A stretch of DNA of 64,000 bases, taken from positions 62,001-126,000 of the forward strand of contig JABLXX010000010.1 of NCBI GenBank assembly GCA_013177825.1, read 5' to 3'. Both the position numbers and the translations under genes were made by a program. Of this stretch, positions 34,739 to 43,361 are shown one piece after another (positions within the stretch are counted from its first letter, which is position 1; each line of letters starts with the position of its first letter). Source of the stretch: Syntrophaceae bacterium (GTDB lineage Bacteria > Desulfobacterota > Syntrophia > Syntrophales > PHBD01). The notes beneath the pieces were generated by a model. It did no database searches. It was not told where the DNA came from and worked only from the letters and a program-made list of their open reading frames with translations.

Positions 34739-36643
34739 ATGCGAAAACAACTCAAAAATCCCCGATTCTTTGTGAAGCTGGCAATCGACGGCGCCCTGTT
34801 CGTCGCGGCGCATATCATTGCCTACCTGTTCCGGTTTGAATTTTTCATCGATCAAACCAGGCTGGTGCATATCAAAATGGTGCTTCCCTGGCTGATCCCG
34901 TTGAAAATCATCGTATTTTACAGGCTGGGTCTCTATCACGGCATGTGGCGCTATACCAGCGTCCGCGATTTCTGGCTTCTTGCAACCGGAACGGCCATGA
35001 CGACACTCGTCTCCATCGCGGTCGTTTTTCTTCTGTATCGGGACGAGAATTTTTCCCGGGCGGTTTTCCTGATGGACGGAGGGCTGACGTTTATGCTGGC
35101 GGGCCTGCACCGTCTCCTTGTCCGGTCCTATTACATGACTCAGGCTCGGGCGGGGAACGGCCGCGCAGACGGGGCCGCCGCTGCGAGGCCGCCCCGGAAC
35201 GTCCTGATCGTGGGAGCAGGAGATGCGGGGGAGAAGATCCTGCGAGAGATCAACGAGAACGAGCAGATTCATTACCGGGTGTCCGGGTTCATCGACGACG
35301 ACCCGCATAAGCAGGGGCGTTCCATCCACGGCGTCTCCATCCTGGGAACGGTGGCGACGATTCCGTCCCTGGTGATGCGCCATGACATCGAGGAAATCCT
35401 TATCGCCACGCCGTCAGCCACAGGGGAGCAGATGCGGCGGATCGTGGACGTCTGCAAGGAGTGCAACGTTACGTACAAAACCCTTCCGGGTATCGGGGAG
35501 ATCATCGACGGCCGAGTCAGTGTCAAGATCCTGCGGGACGTGAGCTACGAGGACCTGCTGGGCCGGCCCCCGGTCCACCTGGACGTGACGGGTATCCGGA
35601 ATTACCTGGCCGGCCGGACGATCCTCGTTACCGGATGCGGCGGGTCGATCGGCTCCGAGCTCTGCCGCCAGCTGGTCCGGTTCGAGCCGGGACTGATCGT
35701 GCTTCTGGACGCTTCGGAGGCAAACCTTTTCCAGATTCAGATGGAGATGGAGAACGAGCTGACCTTCCGGCGGTATGAGCCTGTTCTGGGACAGGTGCAG
35801 GACGAGGCCCTCTTGCGCTCCGTCCTGGAAACGTACCGTCCTCATGTGGTCTTTCACGCCGCCGCCTACAAGCACGTTCCCATGCTGGAGTTGAACCCGT
35901 GGGAGGCCGTCTTCAACAACATCCAGGGAAGCAGGACGGCAATGGAGACGGCCGTCTCCTTCGGTGTGGAACGGTTCGTCCTGGTCTCCACCGACAAGGC
36001 CGTCCGGCCCACCAACGTCATGGGGGCCAGCAAGCGGGTCACGGAACTGATTCTCCAGGCTCACCAGGGAACGGACACCCGGTTCCTCTCCGTCCGTTTC
36101 GGCAACGTGGTCGGTTCCTCCGGATCGGTCATTCCGCTGTTCCGGCGCCAGATCGAGCACGGCGGGCCCGTTACGGTGACCCATCCCGACGTGACGCGCT
36201 TCTTCATGACGATTCCCGAGGCAGCCCAGTTGATCATCCAGGCCGGCGCCATGGGGGAGGGCGGGGAAATCTATATTCTGAAAATGGGAACGCCCGTACG
36301 GATCATCGACATGGCCCGGGACCTGATCCGCCTGTCGGGAAAGGAGCCGGACCGGGACGTCCAAATCGTTTTCACGGGGCTCAGGGATGGCGAAAAACTG
36401 CACGAGGAACTGATCACCGAGGGAGAAGGGATCGTTCCCACGGGCCACGACAAGATCCTGGTCCTCCGGCCCGATCCGGACCCGGAGCGGGAAACGGATC
36501 CGGAGGCATTCCGCCGGAGGCTCTATGGCGAGATCGAGCAGCTCTGCGAAGCCGCTTCGCGGCACGACGCTCCGGAGATCCGGCGTCTTCTGCACGGCAT
36601 CGTTCCCGAATACGCCCCCCAGGATTCAAGGAGCGTTCTTTGA
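34739..36643 (+). CDS. WbpM/CapD/FlaA1-type nucleotide-sugar 4,6-dehydratase, membrane-bound
   Basis: A 634-residue protein. Four N-terminal transmembrane helices (to about residue 125) are followed by a first Rossmann-like domain (VLIVGAGDAGEKIL, near 152) and the catalytic SDR domain (ILVTGCGGSIGSELC, near 295). The active-site triad is of the Ser-Met-Lys type reported for WbpM: Ser417 in VSTDKAV, Met428 and Lys432 in NVMGASKR, with Met in place of the usual Tyr. It should dehydrate UDP-GlcNAc to the 4-keto-6-deoxy product, starting QuiNAc, FucNAc or bacillosamine-type sugars. No strong Shine-Dalgarno is visible upstream. Confidence 0.93.
   Translation: MRKQLKNPRFFVKLAIDGALFVAAHIIAYLFRFEFFIDQTRLVHIKMVLPWLIPLKIIVFYRLGLYHGMWRYTSVRDFWLLATGTAMTTLVSIAVVFLLYRDENFSRAVFLMDGGLTFMLAGLHRLLVRSYYMTQARAGNGRADGAAAARPPRNVLIVGAGDAGEKILREINENEQIHYRVSGFIDDDPHKQGRSIHGVSILGTVATIPSLVMRHDIEEILIATPSATGEQMRRIVDVCKECNVTYKTLPGIGEIIDGRVSVKILRDVSYEDLLGRPPVHLDVTGIRNYLAGRTILVTGCGGSIGSELCRQLVRFEPGLIVLLDASEANLFQIQMEMENELTFRRYEPVLGQVQDEALLRSVLETYRPHVVFHAAAYKHVPMLELNPWEAVFNNIQGSRTAMETAVSFGVERFVLVSTDKAVRPTNVMGASKRVTELILQAHQGTDTRFLSVRFGNVVGSSGSVIPLFRRQIEHGGPVTVTHPDVTRFFMTIPEAAQLIIQAGAMGEGGEIYILKMGTPVRIIDMARDLIRLSGKEPDRDVQIVFTGLRDGEKLHEELITEGEGIVPTGHDKILVLRPDPDPERETDPEAFRRRLYGEIEQLCEAASRHDAPEIRRLLHGIVPEYAPQDSRSVL
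36628..36633 (+). promoter_or_regulatory. Ribosome binding site AAGGAG that sets a TTG start
   Basis: AAGGAG lies 6 bases before TTG at 36640, inside the end of the dehydratase gene. This decides the start of the following oxidoreductase gene at a rare TTG codon, which overlaps the dehydratase stop as TTGA. Confidence 0.7.
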
Positions 36644-37791
36644 GGGACTGTTTTTCCGCCACCGTCATCGGCGCCGGGGTTGTGGGTCTCGCCGTGGCGG
36701 AGCGGCTGTCCCGGGAGTACCGGGACGTCCTGCTCCTGGAGAGGCATGAATCCTGCGGCCGGGAAACCAGCAGCCGGAACAGCGAGGTCATCCATGCCGG
36801 CATTTACTACCCGGCGGGTTTTGTGAAGGCGGCCCTCTGCCGGGAAGGAAACCGCCTGCTTTACGAGGCCTGTACGGAGTGGCGGGTGCCGCACCGGCGG
36901 GTGGGCAAGATGATCGTTGCCGGCGGTGACGAGGACGGCGAGGAACTCCACCGGCTTCGCGACCAGGCGGAGAGAAACGGCGTCATGAACCTCCGCTTTC
37001 TGACCCCCCGGGAGATTCGGCGACTGGAGCCGGCCGTGCGGGCCCGGGAAGCCCTGTTTTCTCCCTCCACGGGAATCGTCGATTCCCACCGGTTCATGCA
37101 GGCACTCCTGTCGCGTCTGCAGACGACGGGAGCCACCGCGGCGTTCCGGTCGGATGTCACGGCGGTCCGGCCGGACGGAGATGGCTTCGACGTGGAGATC
37201 AACGGCGGCGAGTACCGGTTCCGGACGAAGGTTCTGGTCAACTCCGCCGGGCTCGCTTCCGACCGGCTGGCCGCCATGGCCGGCATCGACGTGGATGCTG
37301 CCGATTACCGCCTCAAGTACTGCAAGGGGTCCTATTTCTCCGCTTCTGCTGCTCCCCGGTTGAAGCACTTGGTTTACCCCGCTCCGGACCGGGGAAAGGA
37401 AGGACTCGGCATTCACGCCACGGTGGATCTGGCGGGGCGGGTCCGCTTCGGGCCCGATGTCCAGTACGTAGAGCGGATTGATTATGACGTTGACGAGGGC
37501 CTCCGAAGCCGTTTTCATGAGGCCATCCGGCGTTATTTGCCCGGGCTTCCGGCAGAGGTCCTCCAGCCGGATATGTGCGGCATCCGGCCCAAACTCCAGG
37601 GGCCCGGTGAGCCGTACCGGGATTTCATCATCCGCGAGGAGAGCGACCGCGGCTTTCCGGGTCTGGTGAACCTGGTGGGGATCGAGTCCCCGGGCCTGAC
37701 GGCCTCCCTGGCCATCGGCCATCGCGTGGCCTCTCTGGCGGAGCCGTTTCTCGAAGGGTTCCAAAACACAAGGAAAAGGGGACTGGTTTAA
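36640..37791 (+). CDS. FAD-dependent oxidoreductase, LhgO (L-2-hydroxyglutarate oxidase)-like
   Basis: DAO-superfamily flavoprotein of about 383 residues. ATVIGAGVVGLAVAERLS is the FAD-binding GxGxxG loop; SSRNSEVIHAGIYYPAGFVKAALCREG and KYCKGSYFS are typical of L-2-hydroxyglutarate dehydrogenase/oxidase relatives, and VGIESPGLTASLAIG closes the FAD site. The start is TTG, supported by AAGGAG and by conservation beginning just after. Enzymes of this group oxidise L-2-hydroxyglutarate to 2-oxoglutarate. Its location between WbpM and a heptosyltransferase gene is unexpected; the function may be unrelated to LPS or may act on another 2-hydroxy acid. Confidence 0.86.
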   Translation: MRDCFSATVIGAGVVGLAVAERLSREYRDVLLLERHESCGRETSSRNSEVIHAGIYYPAGFVKAALCREGNRLLYEACTEWRVPHRRVGKMIVAGGDEDGEELHRLRDQAERNGVMNLRFLTPREIRRLEPAVRAREALFSPSTGIVDSHRFMQALLSRLQTTGATAAFRSDVTAVRPDGDGFDVEINGGEYRFRTKVLVNSAGLASDRLAAMAGIDVDAADYRLKYCKGSYFSASAAPRLKHLVYPAPDRGKEGLGIHATVDLAGRVRFGPDVQYVERIDYDVDEGLRSRFHEAIRRYLPGLPAEVLQPDMCGIRPKLQGPGEPYRDFIIREESDRGFPGLVNLVGIESPGLTASLAIGHRVASLAEPFLEGFQNTRKRGLV

Positions 37792-37821
37792 ATCTGTCCC
37801 CTTTTCCGCTCTTTTCCGAAT

Positions 37822-38931
37822 ATGCTGATCCGCGAACGACATAAAATCCCCGGCGACCCGTGCCGCATTCTCGTGATCCAGCTGGGCGATATCGGCGACA
37901 TCGTGTGGACATGGCCCGCGCTGGCTGCAATCCACGGCAGGTTCCCCGCGGCGGAGATGAGCCTTCTTGCAAGGAAGGGACGGGGCGGGCTCCTGGAGGC
38001 GAACCCGCTTCTGCGTGAAATCATAGAGGTGGTTCAGCCTCGGGGAGGCGGGATCGCGGTCCTGTCCGCCCATGCCAACTTCCTGGCGAGCCTCCGGCGC
38101 CGTCGCTTCGACATGGCCGTCGACCTGCGGGGGGACGAGCGGGGAGCCTTGCTGGCCTGGAGCACCAGGGCCCCGGTGCGGATAGCCCTCGCTTACGGCC
38201 GCAACGATGTTCCCTTCTGGCGGAACCGGATGTTTACGCACCTGGCGGCCGCCCCGCTGCCGGGCAAAGGGCCGTTCCGGGGGCCGGCGGAGCAATCTCT
38301 GGATGTCTTGCGGCCCTTCGGGATCGACATCGAGGGGGATCTGCCGCCTTTTCCCGTTCCCCCGGTCATCGCGGAGCGGGTGGATCGCCTCTTCAGGGAA
38401 GAGCGGATGGACATGGAACTCCCCTGGGTGACCATCAGCCCTTATTCACGCTGGACTTACAAGGAGTGGGGCCAGGAAAAGTGGATCGACCTGATCCGAT
38501 GGTTCCGGGAGCACTGGGGCGCGGGGACCGCTATCGTCGGCTCCGTCGAAGACCGGGACAAGGCGGATGAGCTGCTGCGGGGCGGTGGAGATCACATCCG
38601 GAACCTGGCGGGACGAACGTCGCTCGCGGAACTGGCGGGAGTCATCGCCCGAAGTGTACTGCACGTAGGCGTCGACACCGGCGGCCCCCATCTGGCCGCC
38701 GCTCTGGGCCTGCCGACCGTGACGATCTACGGCCCTTCCTTCGGGGAGGCATGGGCGCACCCGGGTCCGCGGCACCGGACGGTCTTTCCCGACCGGGACT
38801 GCGTTCCCTGCCGGAAAATCGGCTGCGACAACTCGCACCGCAGTGAATGCCTGGAGGAGCTCGGGCCCGAAAAAGTCCGGAAGGCCGCAGGGGATTTGAT
38901 AGCGAGTCTGGGATTGATTTCCCGTCACTGA
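37822..38931 (+). CDS. Family 9 glycosyltransferase (ADP-heptose:LPS heptosyltransferase type)
   Basis: GT-B inverting transferase of 369 residues. ILVIQLGDIGDIVWTWPALAAI is the N-terminal GT9 signature, and HVGVDTGGPHLAAALGLPTVTIYGPSF near the C-terminus is the donor-binding D-[ST]-GxxHxAAALGxPTxxLFGPT block. A cysteine cluster close to the end (CVPCRKIGC) is seen in some family members. It should add heptose (or a related sugar) to the LPS inner core at the cytoplasmic face, indicating that the upstream locus belongs to LPS. It ends the locus and is followed by a strong terminator. Confidence 0.89.
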   Translation: MLIRERHKIPGDPCRILVIQLGDIGDIVWTWPALAAIHGRFPAAEMSLLARKGRGGLLEANPLLREIIEVVQPRGGGIAVLSAHANFLASLRRRRFDMAVDLRGDERGALLAWSTRAPVRIALAYGRNDVPFWRNRMFTHLAAAPLPGKGPFRGPAEQSLDVLRPFGIDIEGDLPPFPVPPVIAERVDRLFREERMDMELPWVTISPYSRWTYKEWGQEKWIDLIRWFREHWGAGTAIVGSVEDRDKADELLRGGGDHIRNLAGRTSLAELAGVIARSVLHVGVDTGGPHLAAALGLPTVTIYGPSFGEAWAHPGPRHRTVFPDRDCVPCRKIGCDNSHRSECLEELGPEKVRKAAGDLIASLGLISRH

Positions 38932-38987
38932 AACGGGCGGGCAGGGGAGCAGAAAACAGGAAATAGGGAACAGGGAACAGAACAGAA

Positions 38988-39021
38988 AGCCCACGCCGGG
39001 CACCCGGCGTGGGCTTTTTTT
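38988..39021. terminator. Strong intrinsic terminator between convergent genes
   Basis: Arms at 38988-39000 (AGCCCACGCCGGG) and 39003-39015 are perfect 13-base complements with a minimal loop (four-base loop if the innermost pair opens), followed by a run of seven T on the plus strand. On the minus strand the hairpin follows the stop codon of the lipoprotein gene and a short T tract, so it may work both ways. Confidence 0.9.
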
Positions 39022-39442
39022 ATGGCGTGGACTTTTTCAGGTTGTCCTCAATCCGCTCGTGGATCAGGCGGGTTCCCAGGGTATCACCGATCAGGCCCAC
39101 CAGCACCGAGACGGACGTCCGGTCCCGGGAAATGTAATCGATCATGATCATGACCTCGTCACCGCTCACCCGGCCCTTGATCGAGCCGGAGGCGATGCCG
39201 CGGTCCGGGACGACGTCCGTGGCCTTGATCTGGGCCATCGTCTTTTCCGCGGCCGTCCAGACCCGATCATAGGAGTACGGGTAGTCGGCGCCCAGTTTCC
39301 CGTCAATCACGACAAACCGTCCGGAGCGGACGCCGACAATCCGGTCCTTCACCTCGATGGTTGAGGCGGTATAGCAGCCGCTGAAGGCCAGGAGGGCCAG
39401 GGCGGTAAGGCAGAACGAGATTGTCCGTCGGTATCCGTACAT
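39020..39442 (-). CDS. Small lipoprotein, DUF3568-like
   Basis: A 140-residue protein with an N-terminal signal of lipoprotein type: MYGYRR, a hydrophobic stretch and the lipobox LAFSGC with Cys23. The ATG at 39442 has an excellent GGAGGA ribosome site 5 bases away; reading further upstream adds a polar segment that would destroy the signal. The mature part (YPYSYDRVWTAAEKTM, later GDEVMIMIDYISRDRTSVSV) resembles DUF3568-type proteins, whose function is unknown to me. Probably anchored in a membrane facing the periplasm. Confidence 0.8.
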   Translation of the reverse strand: MYGYRRTISFCLTALALLAFSGCYTASTIEVKDRIVGVRSGRFVVIDGKLGADYPYSYDRVWTAAEKTMAQIKATDVVPDRGIASGSIKGRVSGDEVMIMIDYISRDRTSVSVLVGLIGDTLGTRLIHERIEDNLKKSTP

Positions 39443-39593
39443 TTTGTCCTCCGTGATCCCGTAGCGGGACAGGCATCGCCACTCGCGCTCCGCATCTCCG
39501 CTGAAGATGCATTCCGGACCAAGAAACGAACGTCCTGAATCGCCCTTCATTCTACCGAATGGCGGCTGGACTGTCAATTCAAGCGAGGGTTCG

Positions 39594-40445
39594 TCAGTTC
39601 AGGTTCAGGGCCATGGCGAAGGCGCCCGCCACGGCATAGAGGAGACAGAGGACGGTAAGTCCCGCAAGAACGGCCCCCAGTGCGCGGTGAACCGCCGTTT
39701 CGGGTCCCCGGTCCCGGTGGCCCGTCAGGAATGCAACGCCGATCCCGGCCAGGAGCCCGCCGCCGTGGGCCCAGTTGTTGATGCCCGGCAGGAGGAGGCC
39801 GAACACGGCGAGTCCCACGATCCAGCCCATGGCCTGCCGGGAGATCATCTCACCCAGGAATCCCCCCCGGCTCTTGCCGTAATACAGGATCGCCCCGATG
39901 AGTCCGCATAGGCCCGCGGAGGCGCCGATGGTGAACGGGACGCCTGCCAGGAGGGACAGGAGAAATCCGCCGATCCCGCTCGCCAGGTAGATGATCCAGA
40001 ACCGCCAGAATCCGAACTGGCGCCACACGAAGGGGCCCAGTTGGGTCAGGGCGGCCATGTTGAAGAAGATGTGGAGGAGGCCGCCGTGCAGGAAGGAGGC
40101 CGTCAAGAGGGTCCACCAGCGCCCGTACGCCAGGATCGGCACCGTCCCGGTGGCCCCCAGGTAGAACAGGCTGGTCTCGGAGGGAGACAGGAACGAGAGC
40201 GGGTTCAGGGAGAATCCCAGGGAGGACGGATTCAGCAGGAGCGACAGCAGGAACAGCGCCACGTTGGAAAACAGCACGATCCGAACGGGATCCAGGGCTC
40301 CCGATCCAAGACGTCCCAGCAGGGCGGCTACCCGGCGCGTGCCGGGCCGCGACAGGCCGCAGTGCGGGCAGACCGGCTCGTCCCGGCTGATGAGGCGGCG
40401 GCACTGGGGGCAGAGAATCGCTTTTTTCTCGTCATCCTTCATCAA
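39594..40445 (-). CDS. Rhomboid-family intramembrane serine protease with N-terminal zinc ribbon
   Basis: A 283-residue protein. The N-terminus has CPQC at 12-15 and CPHC at 26-29, a four-cysteine zinc ribbon. The rhomboid domain follows with about six helices, including HGGLLHIFFNM (His120, His125, Asn129), the nucleophile Ser176 in GASAG and the base His227 in NWAHGGG. It should cleave membrane proteins within the lipid bilayer; substrates are unknown. It lies 7 bases downstream of the TraB-family gene on the same strand, suggesting co-transcription. Confidence 0.92.
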   Translation of the reverse strand: MMKDDEKKAILCPQCRRLISRDEPVCPHCGLSRPGTRRVAALLGRLGSGALDPVRIVLFSNVALFLLSLLLNPSSLGFSLNPLSFLSPSETSLFYLGATGTVPILAYGRWWTLLTASFLHGGLLHIFFNMAALTQLGPFVWRQFGFWRFWIIYLASGIGGFLLSLLAGVPFTIGASAGLCGLIGAILYYGKSRGGFLGEMISRQAMGWIVGLAVFGLLLPGINNWAHGGGLLAGIGVAFLTGHRDRGPETAVHRALGAVLAGLTVLCLLYAVAGAFAMALNLN

Positions 40446-40452
40446 AGGCCTC

Positions 40453-41631
40453 TCACAGCGGCTGGAAGATGAACTTCATCACCACCGGGATGGCGACAAA
40501 GGTCCCGATGGAGGTCGTCAGGTTCACGACGGCCACCAGGATCAGGAGCCGGGTGATCTTGTTGCGGAAGAATCCCCGGAACGAGGTGATGTCGTCCTTC
40601 AGGTCCAGAAAATCCCGAACCTGCGGTTTCCGCAGGGTCGCCTCCACGAGTCCGGCTACCCAGCCCGTGGCGATGAGGGGGTGGAGTGTCGCGATCGGGG
40701 CGGAGAGGGCGGAGGCGAGGATCGTGAAGGGGTGGGACAGCATCAGCAGGGCCCCGGCGCTGGCGCAGACGGCGGTGATGCCGGACCACCAGAGGATCAT
40801 GGCGAGGCTGGTGCGGGCGCCCGACGCGAAAAAACCGCCGACGAACAGGGCGAGGATGGCAAGGGGAAACAGCCAACCGACCGTGCGGGCCAGCCAGCCC
40901 CTCGGGGGGATCTGTTCCAGTTCCGCCAGGTCTACCGGCTGGTCGATGTTCTCCAGGATGCCCTGGATGTGTCCGGCCCCGACGACGGCCACGATGCGCT
41001 CTCCCGGGGCGGTGCGGATCCGGGAGGCCAGGTAGCGGTCCCGCTCGTCGATCAGAATGGTCTTCACCTGGGGGAGCTTCTCGCTGATGGCCTGGAGCGC
41101 CACCTCCAGCATGTCCCGCTCCTTGAGCTTTTCGATCTCTTCCTCGGTGATCTCTTCCGTATAGAAGAGGGATACGAGGACCTCCGACATCAGGTTCGCC
41201 TTTTTCCAGAATCCCAGGCTGCGCCAGGTCCGCGTCAGGGTGATGCGGACCTCCCGATCCGCCAGGACCACCCGGGCGCCCGTTTCTTCCGCCTTCGCAA
41301 CGGCCCGGATCATCTCCTCGCCGGGCTGGATGTTGAAACGCTGGGCGATCTTCTTCTGGAAGGAGGCCAGGAGGAGCTGGGAAAGGAGAAGGGACGTCCG
41401 CTTCTCCCGGATGACCTTGACGATGTCCGTTTCCTGCCACTTGTCCTTCTGTTTCAGGGCGTCGAACCGGGGCTGGCAGAGTTCCACGCAGACTGTGTCC
41501 GGCTTCACCTCGTCCAGGACCTGCTCCACCAGTTCGGCGCTTTCCCGGGACACGTGGGCCGTCCCGACCAGGATCATTTCCCGCCCTTCGTGATGGACGC
41601 GGTGGACATGGGGGTGTTCGAGAGGATTCAT
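40453..41631 (-). CDS. TraB/PrgY-family membrane protein
   Basis: A 392-residue protein. MILVGTAHVSRESAELVEQVLDEVKPDTVCVELCQPRF is the hallmark of the TraB family, with the GTAHVS and ExC residues thought to form a metal site; AVVGAGHIQGI is the second conserved block. The last 140 residues contain about four hydrophobic helices, so the catalytic-like domain is membrane-tethered. ATG 41631 is chosen because the conserved N-terminus begins about 18 residues later; a much longer open frame upstream has no conserved features. TraB relatives have been linked to peptide-pheromone control and proteolysis, but the activity here is unproven. Confidence 0.87.
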   Translation of the reverse strand: MNPLEHPHVHRVHHEGREMILVGTAHVSRESAELVEQVLDEVKPDTVCVELCQPRFDALKQKDKWQETDIVKVIREKRTSLLLSQLLLASFQKKIAQRFNIQPGEEMIRAVAKAEETGARVVLADREVRITLTRTWRSLGFWKKANLMSEVLVSLFYTEEITEEEIEKLKERDMLEVALQAISEKLPQVKTILIDERDRYLASRIRTAPGERIVAVVGAGHIQGILENIDQPVDLAELEQIPPRGWLARTVGWLFPLAILALFVGGFFASGARTSLAMILWWSGITAVCASAGALLMLSHPFTILASALSAPIATLHPLIATGWVAGLVEATLRKPQVRDFLDLKDDITSFRGFFRNKITRLLILVAVVNLTTSIGTFVAIPVVMKFIFQPL

Positions 41632-42047
41632 GGCTTTCCGGTTGTTTGATGTGGGAAACCGCATGGGATCCCAAAGGCGACTGTCAATACCAGCAATCTC
41701 CCGGGATGTAAAGGGGCTTGCGTCGCAAGAATCCTGTAAGGGTAAGAGGTCGGATCTGTTTTTTGACACAGTCCGAGGCGCGGGGGCTGTCACGGGGGCT
41801 TCCGCCGTCGCGGAAGCTTTTCCGCATAAGCCATTTCTTGATTGAATGAATGAAGCGATGGAAAAGCTTCCCAATGCTCCTCTGGAACGCCCCGGCCGCA
41901 CCCCCGCGAACATCGGGGAGGGGGGCTTTCGAACCAGGGGGCAGACTTCCTTAAAAAATGAAAAAAAGATCTGATTCATTTTGCGGTGAGCTTGTCTTTC
42001 ACTGGGAATCCTGACATGAGAGGAAAAACGGAGCGGAGAACGGCGCA
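41632..42047. other. Divergent intergenic region
   Basis: Separates the minus-strand TraB/rhomboid pair from the plus-strand RNA methyltransferase. It contains a perfect 8-bp hairpin with loop CGTC at 41798-41817 followed by four T on the plus strand, which has no obvious gene to terminate. A TTGACA hexamer (minus strand) lies about 50 bases before the TraB gene, but without a good -10. No coding sequence is supported. Confidence 0.4.
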
Positions 42048-43262
42048 ATGACGCGGAACGGGAAGACCGGGAATGGCATCCGGATGACCATCGACGCGGT
42101 GGCATTCGGCGGGGACGGGGTCGGGCGCCCGGACGGTCTGGTTACCTTTGTCCCCTACACGGTGGACGGCGACGAGGTCGTGGCGGACGTGACGGAGCGG
42201 CGGAATCACTATGCCCGGGCGGTCCTGCGGGAGGTCCTTTCTCCGTCACCCCGGCGGGTCGAGCCGGATTGCGTGTATTACGGCCGGTGCGGGGGCTGTT
42301 CGCTCCAGCATGTCCGGTACGGTCATCAGTTGACCATCAAGGAACGCCATGTCGCGGAGTCTTTTGCCCGGATCGGGCGCTTTATGGACCTGCCCCTGCA
42401 ACCCGTCATTCCCTCCCCGCTGGTCTTTTCCTATCGCGGCCGGGCGGAGATCCACGTGCAGTACGGAGGTGGACGGAAGACGAAGGCGGGCTTCATGGAG
42501 CGGGGGAGTCACAACGTGCTGGATGTGGACCGGTGCCTCCTTCTGGCGGACAGCGTCAACGAGTCCCTGCCGCTGCTCCGGCGCTCGCTGGAAGAGCGGA
42601 GGAACGGGCCTGTCCGCCGGGAGGAGCGTCTGCTCTGGTCCGCTCCGGGGCATGGATCTCCGAACCGCGGAAATCCGGCGCTGCCCGGCCGGGGGCACAT
42701 TCATCGGGTTGTCAAGGGAGTCCTGCTGTCCGTTCCGGATCGAGGTTTCTTCCAGGCCAACGAGTCCCTGGTGGACACGCTGGTAGACGTTGTCCTGGAA
42801 CTGGCGTCCCCTTCCCTTGACGAAGCGGTTCTGGACGCCTATTGCGGCTCCGGCCTCTTCTCCCGGTTTCTGGCGCCTCGGGCGGGATCCGTCTTCGGCA
42901 TCGAACAGGATCGGGCGGCGGTTGCCTGTGCCCGGGAAAACCTCCTGCGGGACGGGTTTCGCGAGGCTCATTTTCATGCGGGGGACGTGGCGGAGGGATT
43001 GCGCGATGTCCTGAGCCGCCGGCATCGGATCGACGCTGCAGTTCTGGATCCGCCCCGGACCGGGTGTTCCCGGGAGGTCCTGGAAGCCCTTGTGGATCTG
43101 GCCCCGAGGCGAATCGTCTATGTCTCCTGCAACCCGGCGACCCAGGCTCGGGACGCCCGATTTCTGGCGGATCGGGGATTCGTCATTGCGGCGCTCCAGC
43201 CACTGGACATGTTTCCCCAGACCTCTCACATCGAGACGGCGGCGCTGTTTGAGGCGGTCTGA
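42048..43262 (+). CDS. rlmD: 23S rRNA (uracil-5-)-methyltransferase, RlmD/TrmA family
   Basis: A 404-residue RNA m5U methyltransferase. An N-terminal TRAM-like domain (about residues 10-65, including AFGGDGVGR) is followed by cysteines 75, 81 and 84 (C-x5-C-x2-C in CVYYGRCGGC), which with a later Cys in DVDRC bind an iron-sulfur cluster. LDAYCGSGLFS is the SAM-binding motif, and Cys361 in YVSCNPATQARD is the catalytic cysteine. RlmD (RumA) acts on U1939 of 23S rRNA; RlmCD and TrmA variants share these features, so the exact target is uncertain. No strong promoter found upstream. Confidence 0.9.
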   Translation: MTRNGKTGNGIRMTIDAVAFGGDGVGRPDGLVTFVPYTVDGDEVVADVTERRNHYARAVLREVLSPSPRRVEPDCVYYGRCGGCSLQHVRYGHQLTIKERHVAESFARIGRFMDLPLQPVIPSPLVFSYRGRAEIHVQYGGGRKTKAGFMERGSHNVLDVDRCLLLADSVNESLPLLRRSLEERRNGPVRREERLLWSAPGHGSPNRGNPALPGRGHIHRVVKGVLLSVPDRGFFQANESLVDTLVDVVLELASPSLDEAVLDAYCGSGLFSRFLAPRAGSVFGIEQDRAAVACARENLLRDGFREAHFHAGDVAEGLRDVLSRRHRIDAAVLDPPRTGCSREVLEALVDLAPRRIVYVSCNPATQARDARFLADRGFVIAALQPLDMFPQTSHIETAALFEAV

Positions 43263-43361
43263 GAGGTGAGACGGGATCCTGAAAATTCGCCGGTTGTCGG
43301 GTCGGAATAGAAAGGTGGTTCTTCGCCTCGGATGGTACGGGAAAGCGGGCGGCAGGCCGTT

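Noticed and set aside
41630-41845. 71-codon plus-strand frame in the TraB/rlmD gap
   Set aside because: Overlaps the TraB start, ends in a hairpin, has no ribosome site and an unstructured translation.
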